From a bacterium (lineage in GTDB: Bacteria; Blakebacterota; Blakebacteria; Blakebacterales; Blakebacteraceae): a stretch of 5,323 nt of DNA. The stretch is from the NCBI GenBank assembly GCA_025774615.1, contig JALGVQ010000187.1, positions 1 to 5,323 on the forward strand, given 5' to 3'. Within the stretch, counting starts at the first letter, position 1; every line of letters begins with the position of its first letter. The translations under genes were made by a program, and so were the position numbers. Under the pieces are notes generated by a model. That model was not told the origin of the DNA and did not search any database. It saw nothing but the letters and a program-made list of their open reading frames with translations. Positions 1-5,323 of this stretch are shown piece by piece.

Positions 1-293
1 ACTTCATCGGGATCACAGTCGACCACCTGGGCGGTGAGCCTGCCTCCGTTATCGGTCTCGATGATAGCGATGGGGAGCGGGATCTCGGTCGCGAACTCAT
101 CGGCTGCCACCTGCAGGATCGTGAACGTCACGATCGTACCTGCCGGATCGAGCTGGGCCAGCTCGAATTCACGGGAGCCGCATTCGGGACAGATGACCCT
201 CGGCGGGAAGGCGAGGTAACCGCAACCGGTGCACTTCCCGGCCTCCAGGCGATAGCGCTGGGGGATCTCTCGGGTGTATTTCGGTGTGATCAT
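1..293 (-). CDS. DUF35 zinc-ribbon/OB-fold protein, scaffold of the thiolase/HMG-CoA synthase complex (3' end missing)
   Basis: Minus-strand gene starting at ATG 293-291 and running off the left edge; 97 complete codons are visible. The N-terminus (about residues 1-20) is followed by a rubredoxin-like zinc ribbon with four cysteines, C21-x2-C24-x10-C35-x2-C38. An OB-fold beta region then begins with a G-T-I-V-T-F-T-I strand near residues 52-59 and continues to the edge. This is the DUF35 (Zn-ribbon plus OB-fold, acyl-CoA-associated) architecture; such proteins are usually about 125-145 residues, so roughly 30-45 residues should be missing. In archaea this protein bridges acetoacetyl-CoA thiolase and HMG-CoA synthase and its OB fold helps form a shared CoA-binding site. 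The start overlaps the thiolase stop by four bases (ATGA), and GGAGG lies 7 bases upstream, so translation is probably coupled. The family call is secure. The scaffold role is inferred from family and from its position beside both partner enzymes. Confidence 0.93.
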   Translation of the reverse strand, partial: MITPKYTREIPQRYRLEAGKCTGCGYLAFPPRVICPECGSREFELAQLDPAGTIVTFTILQVAADEFATEIPLPIAIIETDNGGRLTAQVVDCDPDE

Positions 294-1441
294 GATACGC
301 CCTCCATGATGTGGACCACGCAGCTTGCCCCTGAGCCGCCCATGTTCTGGGTGAGCCCGTAGCGGGCACCTTCTACCTGACGATCGCCCGCGCTGCCTCG
401 CAGCTGATCGACGATCTCGATCACCTGGGCGACACCGGATGCTCCCACCGGGTGCCCCTTCGATTTGAGTCCACCGCTCGTGTTGATCGGTATCCGGCCA
501 CCCAGTTTTGTCTCACCGGCCGAGACCGCTTCTCCCGATTTTCCGCGATCGACGAAACCGAGTTCCTCGGTCACTACCAGCTCGGCGATCGTGAAGCAGT
601 CATGTACCTCCGCCACATCGATCTTTTCGGGGGTGAGGTCGGCCTGGGAGAATGCCCGCTCCGCGGCAAGAGCGACCGATGGGATGGTCGTGACATCCTT
701 ACGTGAATGCAGGGCGATGCCGTCGGTGGCCGCGCCGGAGGCGATCACCTTCACGATCGGCTTGCCCAGTTTCTCCGCCGTCTCCAGTGTCGTCACGATC
801 ACCGCCGCCGCTCCATCGGTAACCGGGGAGCAGTCAAGAAGCCGCAGGGGATCAGCGACCATAGTGGCATTCATCACCTGCTCACGGGTGATCGTAAAGG
901 GGAACTGCGCCTTCGGGTTGAGGGCGCCGTGTCCGTGGTTCTTCACCGCCACATCAGCGAGTTGCTCCCGTGTGGTTCCGTATTTCGCCATATGGGCATT
1001 CGCGATGAAGGCATACAGTCCGGGGAAGGTGATGCCATGAAAGGCTTCATATTCCTGGTCGGCCGCGGTGGCGAGGGCGAACGTGGCGTCGGCGCCGTCG
1101 TTCATCTTCTCCACACCACCGGCGAGCACGATATCACTCGCTCCGGAGGCCACCTCGAAGATTGCCGACCTCACCGCGAGTCCGCCCGATGCACAGGCCG
1201 ATTCCACCCGGGTCGACGGGATTCCCGCCACACCGAGGTAGTCGGCCAGCATTGCGGCGATGTGCTCCTGGTGAATGAACAGACCGGGGGACATCGATCC
1301 CACATACATGCTGTCGATGTGGTCCACACCTGCATCCCCGATCGCAGCCAGCGCTGCTTCGGCGAACAGGTTCCTAAATGACATATCCCACAATTCACCA
1401 AATGGCGTCATCCCGATGCCGACGATAGCAACATCTTTCAT
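290..1441 (-). CDS. acetyl-CoA C-acetyltransferase (SCP2-like/archaeal-type thiolase)
   Basis: A 383-residue thiolase, full length for the family. It condenses two acetyl-CoA into acetoacetyl-CoA in the cytoplasm, the first step of the mevalonate pathway. Residues 3-11 carry the usual first thiolase strand. The nucleophilic cysteine is C83 in S-A-C-A-S-G. The catalytic H-D-C-F motif is at 280-283, and the G-H-P motif at 329-331 places H330 in the active site. The C-terminal motif that reads C-x-G in classical biosynthetic thiolases reads N-M-G-G-S-G (366-371) here. As is known for SCP2-type thiolases, the second catalytic cysteine is therefore probably C282 of H-D-C-F. ATG 1441 is supported by AAGGAG at 1450-1455, 8 bases upstream. 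The gene follows HMG-CoA synthase by 51 bases and its stop overlaps the DUF35 start. By sequence alone the thiolase could act on other acyl-CoAs, but the neighbours favour acetoacetyl-CoA synthesis. Confidence 0.93.
   Translation of the reverse strand: MKDVAIVGIGMTPFGELWDMSFRNLFAEAALAAIGDAGVDHIDSMYVGSMSPGLFIHQEHIAAMLADYLGVAGIPSTRVESACASGGLAVRSAIFEVASGASDIVLAGGVEKMNDGADATFALATAADQEYEAFHGITFPGLYAFIANAHMAKYGTTREQLADVAVKNHGHGALNPKAQFPFTITREQVMNATMVADPLRLLDCSPVTDGAAAVIVTTLETAEKLGKPIVKVIASGAATDGIALHSRKDVTTIPSVALAAERAFSQADLTPEKIDVAEVHDCFTIAELVVTEELGFVDRGKSGEAVSAGETKLGGRIPINTSGGLKSKGHPVGASGVAQVIEIVDQLRGSAGDRQVEGARYGLTQNMGGSGASCVVHIMEGVS
301..305 (-). promoter_or_regulatory. ribosome binding site of the DUF35 gene, inside the thiolase coding region
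   Basis: GGAGG on the minus strand, 7 bases before ATG 293. It lies within the last codons of the thiolase gene, so with the ATGA overlap both re-initiation and independent initiation are possible. Confidence 0.65.
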
Positions 1442-1449
1442 GCTCTCAA

Positions 1450-1455
1450 CTCCTT
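1450..1455 (-). promoter_or_regulatory. ribosome binding site of the thiolase gene
   Basis: AAGGAG on the minus strand, 8 bases before ATG 1441, inside the 51-base gap after HMG-CoA synthase. No terminator is visible in that gap, so the two genes are probably cotranscribed. Confidence 0.65.
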
Positions 1456-1492
1456 GCCTTGTCTCGTGACCATGAACCGTTCCTCTACGGAA

Positions 1493-2539
1493 TCAGTCGT
1501 TCATCAGGATCTTGCCCCTGAACTTGGCGTATTCGCCATAGTTGAGGTAGATCTTGTTGTCATCGAGCAGGGATTTGAAACTCGGGGCCAGATCACGCAC
1601 CACATCGATCTCGTCGGTGACATTGAAGACAAAGGCATCACTGCCCGCACCCGATCCGAATGAGACCAGCAGGATCCGATCGCCCGGTCTGGCGATGTCG
1701 AGGGTGGCCGCGAAACCGGTGGGTGATGAACCTGAATAGGTGTTGCCCATCCAGGGAACCACCCAGCCGGGATCGACCTGTTCCCGTGTGAATCCGAGGG
1801 TCTTTGCCGCCCTCAGAGGGAACTTCCCGTTCGGCATGTGGAAAATGGCGTAAGCGAAATCCTCTGCCTTGAGCCCGGTACGCTCCAGCATCCCGTTCCC
1901 CGCGCCCAGCACGTGTTTGAAGTAGGCCGGTTCACCGGTGAAGCGTCCACCGTGCTTTGGATACTCGCGCATCTCACGACGCCAGAAATCGGCCGTGTCA
2001 GATGTATAGGAATACGTGGCTTCGATCTCGGCGATCACCTTTTCAGAGCCCATGATGAAGGCCGCGCCTCCTGCTGAAGCGGTGAACTCCAGCGCGTCTC
2101 CCGGGGCACCCTGTGACGTATCGGCACCGATACCGAGAGCGTATTTCATCTCGCCTGCCTTCACGAGGCTCCAGGCCACATACATCGCCTCGGTGCCCGC
2201 CTTGCAGGCGAACTCGTAATCAGCCGTATGGACATCGGGGCCGATGCCGAGGGCATCGATCAGCACCGTACCGCTCGGTTTCACGGCATAGGGGTGCGAT
2301 TCCGATCCGATATAGACCGCGCCGATCTCCTGTGGGTCTATCCGGGCGCGCTGAAGAGCATACTTTGCCGCCTGGATCGAGATGGTGATCGTGTCCTCGT
2401 CCATGCCGGGCACGGTCTTCTCGTTGACCAGCAGGCCGTTCTTGACAGCCTCGGGATCCTTGCCCCACTGGTTGGCGATCGACTCGACGGTTATCCGGTA
2501 ACGTGGCAGGTATGAGCCGTAACCAACGATTCCGGTCAT
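1493..2539 (-). CDS. mvaS: hydroxymethylglutaryl-CoA synthase, archaeal type
   Basis: A 348-residue HMG-CoA synthase that condenses acetyl-CoA with acetoacetyl-CoA to give HMG-CoA, committing carbon to the mevalonate route for isoprenoids. Catalytic residues are in place: E80 in G-S-E-S-H-P-Y, the acylated cysteine C112 in E-F-A-C-K-A-G, and H234 in F-H-M-P-N-G-K. Further family signatures are G-A-D-T-S-Q-G-A-P-G-D (138-148), the H-G-G-R-F-T-G-E-P-A-Y-F block (196-207), G-N-T-Y-S-G-S-S-P (265-273) and G-S-G-A-G-S-D-A-F (295-303). The C-terminal Y-L-N-Y-G-E-Y-A-K-F-R-G-K (331-343) is typical of the archaeal-type family and differs from the longer Firmicute and eukaryotic enzymes. From memory the protein resembles methanogen homologues along its whole length. 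ATG 2539 is preceded by a G-rich Shine-Dalgarno sequence (AAGGGGG, 4 bases away). The gene leads the trio synthase-thiolase-DUF35, the usual archaeal order. A 90-base gap separates it from the upstream methyltransferase, so it may have its own promoter. Confidence 0.96.
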   Translation of the reverse strand: MTGIVGYGSYLPRYRITVESIANQWGKDPEAVKNGLLVNEKTVPGMDEDTITISIQAAKYALQRARIDPQEIGAVYIGSESHPYAVKPSGTVLIDALGIGPDVHTADYEFACKAGTEAMYVAWSLVKAGEMKYALGIGADTSQGAPGDALEFTASAGGAAFIMGSEKVIAEIEATYSYTSDTADFWRREMREYPKHGGRFTGEPAYFKHVLGAGNGMLERTGLKAEDFAYAIFHMPNGKFPLRAAKTLGFTREQVDPGWVVPWMGNTYSGSSPTGFAATLDIARPGDRILLVSFGSGAGSDAFVFNVTDEIDVVRDLAPSFKSLLDDNKIYLNYGEYAKFRGKILMND

Positions 2540-2629
2540 ATGGCCCCCTTCTGTTCGTGGATGCTTGTTCGATTCCGTACAACTTCAGGGAATGTGCATC
2601 AAGTATGTGCCGCTGTCAGTACTGTTCTG
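2540..2629 (-). other. 90-base gap before the HMG-CoA synthase gene
   Basis: This gap is the longest inside the minus-strand series and the likeliest place for a separate start of transcription for the mevalonate genes. It ends in the AAGGGGG ribosome binding site at 2544-2550. It contains a perfect 8-base palindrome CAGTACTG at 2617-2624. It also holds two direct copies of ATGTGC (plus-strand reading) at 2592-2597 and 2605-2610, 13 bases apart, which may be chance. I see no GC-rich hairpin followed by a T run, so no intrinsic terminator for the methyltransferase. On the minus strand a TTGATG hexamer is followed at 17 bases by TACGGA, which is too weak to call a promoter. Confidence 0.3.
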
Positions 2630-3457
2630 TCACACTTTCGCAACGATGTAGACGATCCAGGTCTCCTGGTTCTCTTCCCCGGTCGTCTCACGGTACTCGC
2701 CGGTCCCCGCTCCATCATCATCCACCTCTTCCCAGAATATCCGCCAGGAACCGAACCCTGCATCCCTGAGGAGATCGGTCACTTCCGGGAGTGACCAGAG
2801 CCGCCAGTCATACGAGAACGCCCGTTCCATGCTGGAGCCGTCAGGAAAGAGGAACCCGATATGACAGCGGGCGGTGTTCGTGATCGGGTCGAACCACTCG
2901 GTCTCCCAGCGGTAGGTGAAGCCCTCCTTCTCACGATCCTCGATCCCGGCGACGATCGCCTCGGTACCGCCGAACATCTCGAGGATGAAGAGTCCGCCGT
3001 CTGCGACCGACTGCCGGGCGGCGGTGAAATAGCGCAGGAGTTTCTCCCTCGTATCGAGGATGTTGAAGCTGAAGTTCATGGCGCAGATGATATCCGCCGG
3101 GGGACCCTCCCCTTCAAGGACATCGGCCTGGATCAGTTCTATACGCCCCTCGACATCGCTGCCGGCCGGCTGGATATTATGTGCCAGTCCCCAGTCGAGC
3201 GTCTCCTGGTCGATGTCGATCGCGATCGCTCGACGGGCACGATCACCAGACACCCATATTGTTGACAATAAGGCAGTACCACAGAAATCCTCACGTATCA
3301 CAAGAGGTTCTCTGCCATACTCTTTCTGGTAGACTTCGAGGAAGATATCGATATCGGAGGCCGGGTACTGGACAGCCTTCTGGTAGAACTCATGCCGGTC
3401 GATATTCATTGCCTGGCCATCAGCTGCAATAGTGTCCGGGTTCCCCTCTTCCACCAC
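2630..3457 (-). CDS. class I SAM-dependent methyltransferase, substrate unknown
   Basis: A 275-residue Rossmann-fold methyltransferase. The SAM-binding motif I is an unusual E-D-F-C-G-T-A (56-62) instead of the common glycine-rich ExGxGxG. It is followed by the acidic A-I-D-I-D strand (79-83) that would hold the SAM ribose, then Q-A-D-V (110-113) and the I-I-C-A-M-N-F-S-F-N region (123-132). A beta strand G-L-F-I-L-E (155-160) and a W-S-L-P-E-V-T-D-L-L segment (221-230) complete the fold. The acidic stretch at 243-264 (E-E-V-D-D-D onward) lies before the last strand. GTG 3457 is chosen because AGGAGGAG sits 7 bases upstream. An internal ATG at codon 17 (3409) is nearer to where the conserved region begins but has a poorer ribosome binding site. 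The asparaginase stop is 43 bases upstream, suggesting cotranscription. Similar short proteins are annotated only as methyltransferases in many bacteria; neither sequence nor neighbours reveal the acceptor. Confidence 0.88.
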   Translation of the reverse strand: MVEEGNPDTIAADGQAMNIDRHEFYQKAVQYPASDIDIFLEVYQKEYGREPLVIREDFCGTALLSTIWVSGDRARRAIAIDIDQETLDWGLAHNIQPAGSDVEGRIELIQADVLEGEGPPADIICAMNFSFNILDTREKLLRYFTAARQSVADGGLFILEMFGGTEAIVAGIEDREKEGFTYRWETEWFDPITNTARCHIGFLFPDGSSMERAFSYDWRLWSLPEVTDLLRDAGFGSWRIFWEEVDDDGAGTGEYRETTGEENQETWIVYIVAKV

Positions 3458-3464
3458 GCTTCAG

Positions 3465-3472
3465 CTCCTCCT
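3465..3472 (-). promoter_or_regulatory. ribosome binding site that sets the methyltransferase GTG start
   Basis: AGGAGGAG on the minus strand, 7 bases before GTG 3457 and 10 before a second GTG codon at 3454. It is the strongest Shine-Dalgarno match in the window and is the reason for preferring GTG over the internal ATG at 3409. Confidence 0.75.
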
Positions 3473-3500
3473 GTTTATTATTTCCTGCCTGATATCTCTC

Positions 3501-4565
3501 TCAGTATTCCCCGAAGATCCGCTGGATCTCACTTCGATCATCGGTGATCGTGAGGGCAAGCATGAGCAGGATGCGGGCCTTGTGTGCCGGCAGGGTATCC
3601 ACACCACCGGTCACCCGTCCGTCGGGGGTACGCGAGCCACGCACGGTCACGATCCCCGCCTCGCTCATCAACCGATACGCCGACCTGAACGATGAGGGAG
3701 CCCCCCCCGCCCCGATCCCCTCGATGATGAGTCCCTTCGCACCGGCCTCCACGAACCCCTTCACCGCATACTCATCAACACCTATGTAGGTGTAGACGAT
3801 ATCGACCCGCGGAAGGTCTTCCCGGTCGCTGATATCGAATTCAGAGTCGGCCGTATGCCGGCGCAGCGGCTTCCGGTAGAAGACGACACCATCACTGTCG
3901 ACCCATCCGAGGAACCCGAGCGCCCCGCTCTGAAAAGTCTCCACCCGGTGGGTATCACTCTTGTACACCTCCCGGGCTGAATTGATCTCATCATTGAGCA
4001 TCACCATCACGCCCATACCGCGGGCAGAAGGGTCCCCCGCAAGCCTGATGCTGTTGAACAGGTTCATCGGACCGTCAGCCGAGACCGAGGAGGATGGACG
4101 CATGGCACCGGTACAGACGACCGGTTTATCGCTCTTTACCGTGAGATGGAGGAAAAAGGCGGTCTCGTCGAGGGTATCGGTGCCGTGGGTCACCACCACG
4201 CCGTCATAGTCATCGGGCCCTTCCAGCAGTTCGGTGATCCGATTCGACATCGCGATCCAGCGCTCCACCGACATCGAACCGGAGGGGATGTTGCTGAACT
4301 GTTCCACGGTCACATCGGCGATATCCTCTACCCCGGGGATCATCGCAAGCAGCTGATCACCGGTGAACCCTATGGAGTATCCGCTGACCTGGGTGGATGA
4401 TCCGGCCCGGCTGGCGATCGTCCCGCCGGTGGCCAGAACCAGAACCCGCGGTTTTTCCGCATCCTCTCCACGGGCCGCCCCCCCACGGACCTGTGCATCG
4501 ATACTCTGCCGGGGCAGCAGCACTGTCAGCAGACATGCGAGGATGAACATTCGATTCGAAACCAC
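3501..4565 (-). CDS. ansB: type II L-asparaginase, exported
   Basis: A 354-residue asparaginase that hydrolyses L-asparagine, and possibly L-glutamine, to the acid and ammonia. Residues 1-25 look like a Sec signal peptide: R5, a hydrophobic core at about 7-17, and a likely cut after I-D-A (25). The mature protein of about 329 residues matches the E. coli periplasmic enzyme. Active-site residues are all present: T49 in the A-T-G-G-T-I-A motif (nucleophile, E. coli T12), Y63 (Y25), S95 (S58), T129 and D130 in H-G-T-D-T (T89, D90), and K202 (K162). A short Gly/Ala/Arg/Glu-rich linker at 27-40 precedes the first strand. The start is GTG 4565, with GGAGG 6 bases upstream. ATG at codon 6 (4550) is an alternative that would remove R5 from the signal peptide. 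It is the first gene of the minus-strand series and diverges from the exported protein at 4697. Localisation and substrate preference are inferred. Confidence 0.94.
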   Translation of the reverse strand: MVSNRMFILACLLTVLLPRQSIDAQVRGGAARGEDAEKPRVLVLATGGTIASRAGSSTQVSGYSIGFTGDQLLAMIPGVEDIADVTVEQFSNIPSGSMSVERWIAMSNRITELLEGPDDYDGVVVTHGTDTLDETAFFLHLTVKSDKPVVCTGAMRPSSSVSADGPMNLFNSIRLAGDPSARGMGVMVMLNDEINSAREVYKSDTHRVETFQSGALGFLGWVDSDGVVFYRKPLRRHTADSEFDISDREDLPRVDIVYTYIGVDEYAVKGFVEAGAKGLIIEGIGAGGAPSSFRSAYRLMSEAGIVTVRGSRTPDGRVTGGVDTLPAHKARILLMLALTITDDRSEIQRIFGEY

Positions 4566-4571
4566 ATCTGG

Positions 4572-4576
4572 CCTCC
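4572..4576 (-). promoter_or_regulatory. ribosome binding site that sets the asparaginase GTG start
   Basis: GGAGG on the minus strand, 6 bases before GTG 4565. An ATG at 4578, one base into this site's upstream side, is in another frame, and an ATG at 4567 is also out of frame, so GTG is the start that fits both spacing and reading frame. Confidence 0.7.
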
Positions 4577-4660
4577 ATCCCGGAGTGAAAAAACCGTCGC
4601 AGACTCGAGTATCCTATGTCTACAGGACCACTACGGCCACAGAAACCTGTCGTTGAGGAG

Positions 4661-4689
4661 TTGTCGGGGCTCGATCATTGCCCTACTCT
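4661..4689 (+). promoter_or_regulatory. possible sigma-70-type promoter for a leaderless mRNA of the gene at 4697
   Basis: TTGTCG at 4661-4666 matches four of six bases of the -35 consensus. After exactly 17 bases comes TACTCT at 4684-4689, which fits the TAnnnT form of the -10 element. The ATG at 4697 begins 7 bases after the -10 hexamer, which is where transcription would start. The ATG has no Shine-Dalgarno sequence at normal spacing; the nearest purine-rich run, GAGGAG at 4655-4660, is 36 bases away. This arrangement is the one known from leaderless genes in several bacterial phyla. It is a motif match only. Confidence 0.4.
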
Positions 4690-4696
4690 GACAATC

Positions 4697-5323
4697 ATGT
4701 CTCCGTCCGGCCTGCATACGCGTCTCTTCCCCTGCCTGATCGGCATCGTCCTTACTGCCTTCCTCACATTCCTTGTTTTTCCGGCCCTGCCTCCTCTCCA
4801 GGCTCAGGGGTACGGTGTCCAGCTGACTCCCCCGGGACGCGAGGATATGCCCGACCACGCCCTGCTCCTCCGGCAGGAGGTGAACCGGAGCGCAGTCATC
4901 ACTCTGCGGAACGGCCAGACCATGCGGGGCATGATCATGGAAGTGGATGCAACGGAGATCACGCTGGCGCTTAATGCCGCCACCTTGATGGAGGCGCGTG
5001 TCGGGATCTCGTGGCTGCAGGTAAAAGAAGTCAGGGTCGAGCGGCGGGCCCGGATACTGGAGGGGCTGCTGCTCGGCGGTGCCGGCGGGGCTCTCCTGGG
5101 AACCATCTCCCCGGATGACACCGGAGTGAAGCGGGATATCCTGGGGATCGAGGCCCCACAGCAGATGTGGGATACTGCTCTTCAGGGCGCTCTGATTGGT
5201 GCAGTGGCCGGCATCATCCGCGGCTTCGATGTGGTGCTCGCTCCCACTCATCAGACCTACAGTGCCACCGGCCTCTATCGCCCCGACACATCTCAGATCC
5301 GACCCGCCATCCGCTTCATCAAT
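4697..5323 (+). CDS. exported protein with a small beta domain and two glycine zippers (3' end missing), function unknown
   Basis: An open frame of 209 codons that runs off the right edge without a stop. Residues 1-36 form a Sec-type signal peptide: R9, a long hydrophobic core about 11-31, and a likely cut after L-Q-A (36). Residues 64-113 alternate like short beta strands (A-V-I-T-L, R-G-M-I-M-E-V, E-I-T-L-A-L, I-S-W-L-Q-V-K-E-V), resembling a small SH3-like or Sm-like barrel. Two perfect GxxxGxxxGxxxG zippers follow, G123/G127/G131/G135 and G164/G168/G172/G176, joined by a polar segment (138-160). Such pairs are usual in proteins that pack helices in or against a membrane. ATG 4697 is chosen because it gives a normal signal peptide. 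An in-frame ATG at 4616 and a TTG at 4661 would add 27 or 12 residues before it. I do not recognise the protein. The 206-codon minus-strand frame over the same bases lacks any domain signature. Confidence 0.8.
   Translation, partial: MSPSGLHTRLFPCLIGIVLTAFLTFLVFPALPPLQAQGYGVQLTPPGREDMPDHALLLRQEVNRSAVITLRNGQTMRGMIMEVDATEITLALNAATLMEARVGISWLQVKEVRVERRARILEGLLLGGAGGALLGTISPDDTGVKRDILGIEAPQQMWDTALQGALIGAVAGIIRGFDVVLAPTHQTYSATGLYRPDTSQIRPAIRFIN

Larger units (their letters stand above)
4566..4696. other. divergent intergenic region between the asparaginase and the glycine-zipper gene
   Basis: 131 bases lie between the two outward-facing starts, and both genes encode exported proteins. The plus side holds the candidate leaderless promoter at 4661-4689. 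A second plus-strand -10-like TATCCT is at 4610-4615, without a good -35. For the minus side I found only weak -10-like hexamers (GATACT at 4613-4608, TAGGAT at 4616-4611) without a convincing -35, so the asparaginase promoter is not located. Confidence 0.5.

Noticed and set aside
465-1040. A 191-codon plus-strand frame antisense to the thiolase
   Set aside because: Serine/alanine-rich shadow frame with no recognisable motif.
707-1381. A 224-codon plus-strand frame antisense to the thiolase
   Set aside because: Low-complexity H/R/G-rich product and full overlap with a thiolase whose active-site motifs are all present; a by-product of GC-rich codon use.
2571-2593. A possible terminator hairpin after the methyltransferase (ATTCC at 2572-2576 with GGAAT at 2589-2593)
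   Set aside because: Only five base pairs with a 12-base loop and no following T run; too weak.
2861-3265. A 134-codon plus-strand frame antisense to the methyltransferase
   Set aside because: No family features, and it overlaps a methyltransferase with a readable SAM fold.
3690-3720. A C-rich run around 3702-3719 that could mark a frameshift in the asparaginase gene
   Set aside because: The reading frame continues through it into conserved sequence on both sides, so the gene is intact.
4533-4565. A lipoprotein signal (I-L-A-C at residues 8-11) in the asparaginase
   Set aside because: The cysteine would come before most of the hydrophobic core; a normal signal peptidase I cut near residue 25 fits better.
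4631-5251. A 206-codon open frame on the minus strand opposite the glycine-zipper gene
   Set aside because: Its product is rich in H, Q, D and R, has no domain, signal peptide or membrane pattern, and lies antisense to a frame with a clear signal peptide and zipper motifs.

Overview
The window is a compact, moderately GC-rich stretch with six protein genes. Five lie on the minus strand, one after another, and one lies on the plus strand. Short gaps, Shine-Dalgarno sites, a 4-base stop/start overlap and two Sec-type signal peptides point to a prokaryote, most likely a bacterium. The glycine-zipper exported protein and the exported type II asparaginase suggest an uncultured Gram-negative lineage; a Gemmatimonadota or FCB-like group is only a guess. 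Three of the genes (HMG-CoA synthase, SCP2-like thiolase, DUF35 protein) are of the kind best known from archaeal mevalonate operons, so the assignment to bacteria is an inference.

Layout, read from right to left along the minus strand: an exported L-asparaginase (4565-3501), a class I SAM-dependent methyltransferase (3457-2630), archaeal-type HMG-CoA synthase (2539-1493), acetyl-CoA acetyltransferase (1441-290), and a zinc-ribbon/OB-fold DUF35 protein (293 to beyond base 1, its end missing). Gaps are 43, 90 and 51 bases, and the last pair overlaps by 4. The 90-base gap before the HMG-CoA synthase is the most likely place for an internal transcription unit boundary, although I see no convincing terminator there. 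Divergent from the asparaginase, across a 131-base intergenic region, is a plus-strand gene (4697 to beyond 5323) for an exported glycine-zipper protein that I cannot name.

How the genes work together: the last three minus-strand genes make the first two enzymes of the mevalonate pathway and their scaffold. The thiolase condenses two acetyl-CoA to acetoacetyl-CoA, the synthase adds a third to give HMG-CoA, and in archaea the DUF35 protein holds the two enzymes together so the unfavourable thiolase step is pulled forward. HMG-CoA reductase is not in the window and may lie beyond its left edge. The asparaginase and methyltransferase have no evident link to isoprenoid synthesis. I found no RNA genes, mobile elements, CRISPR arrays or attachment sites.
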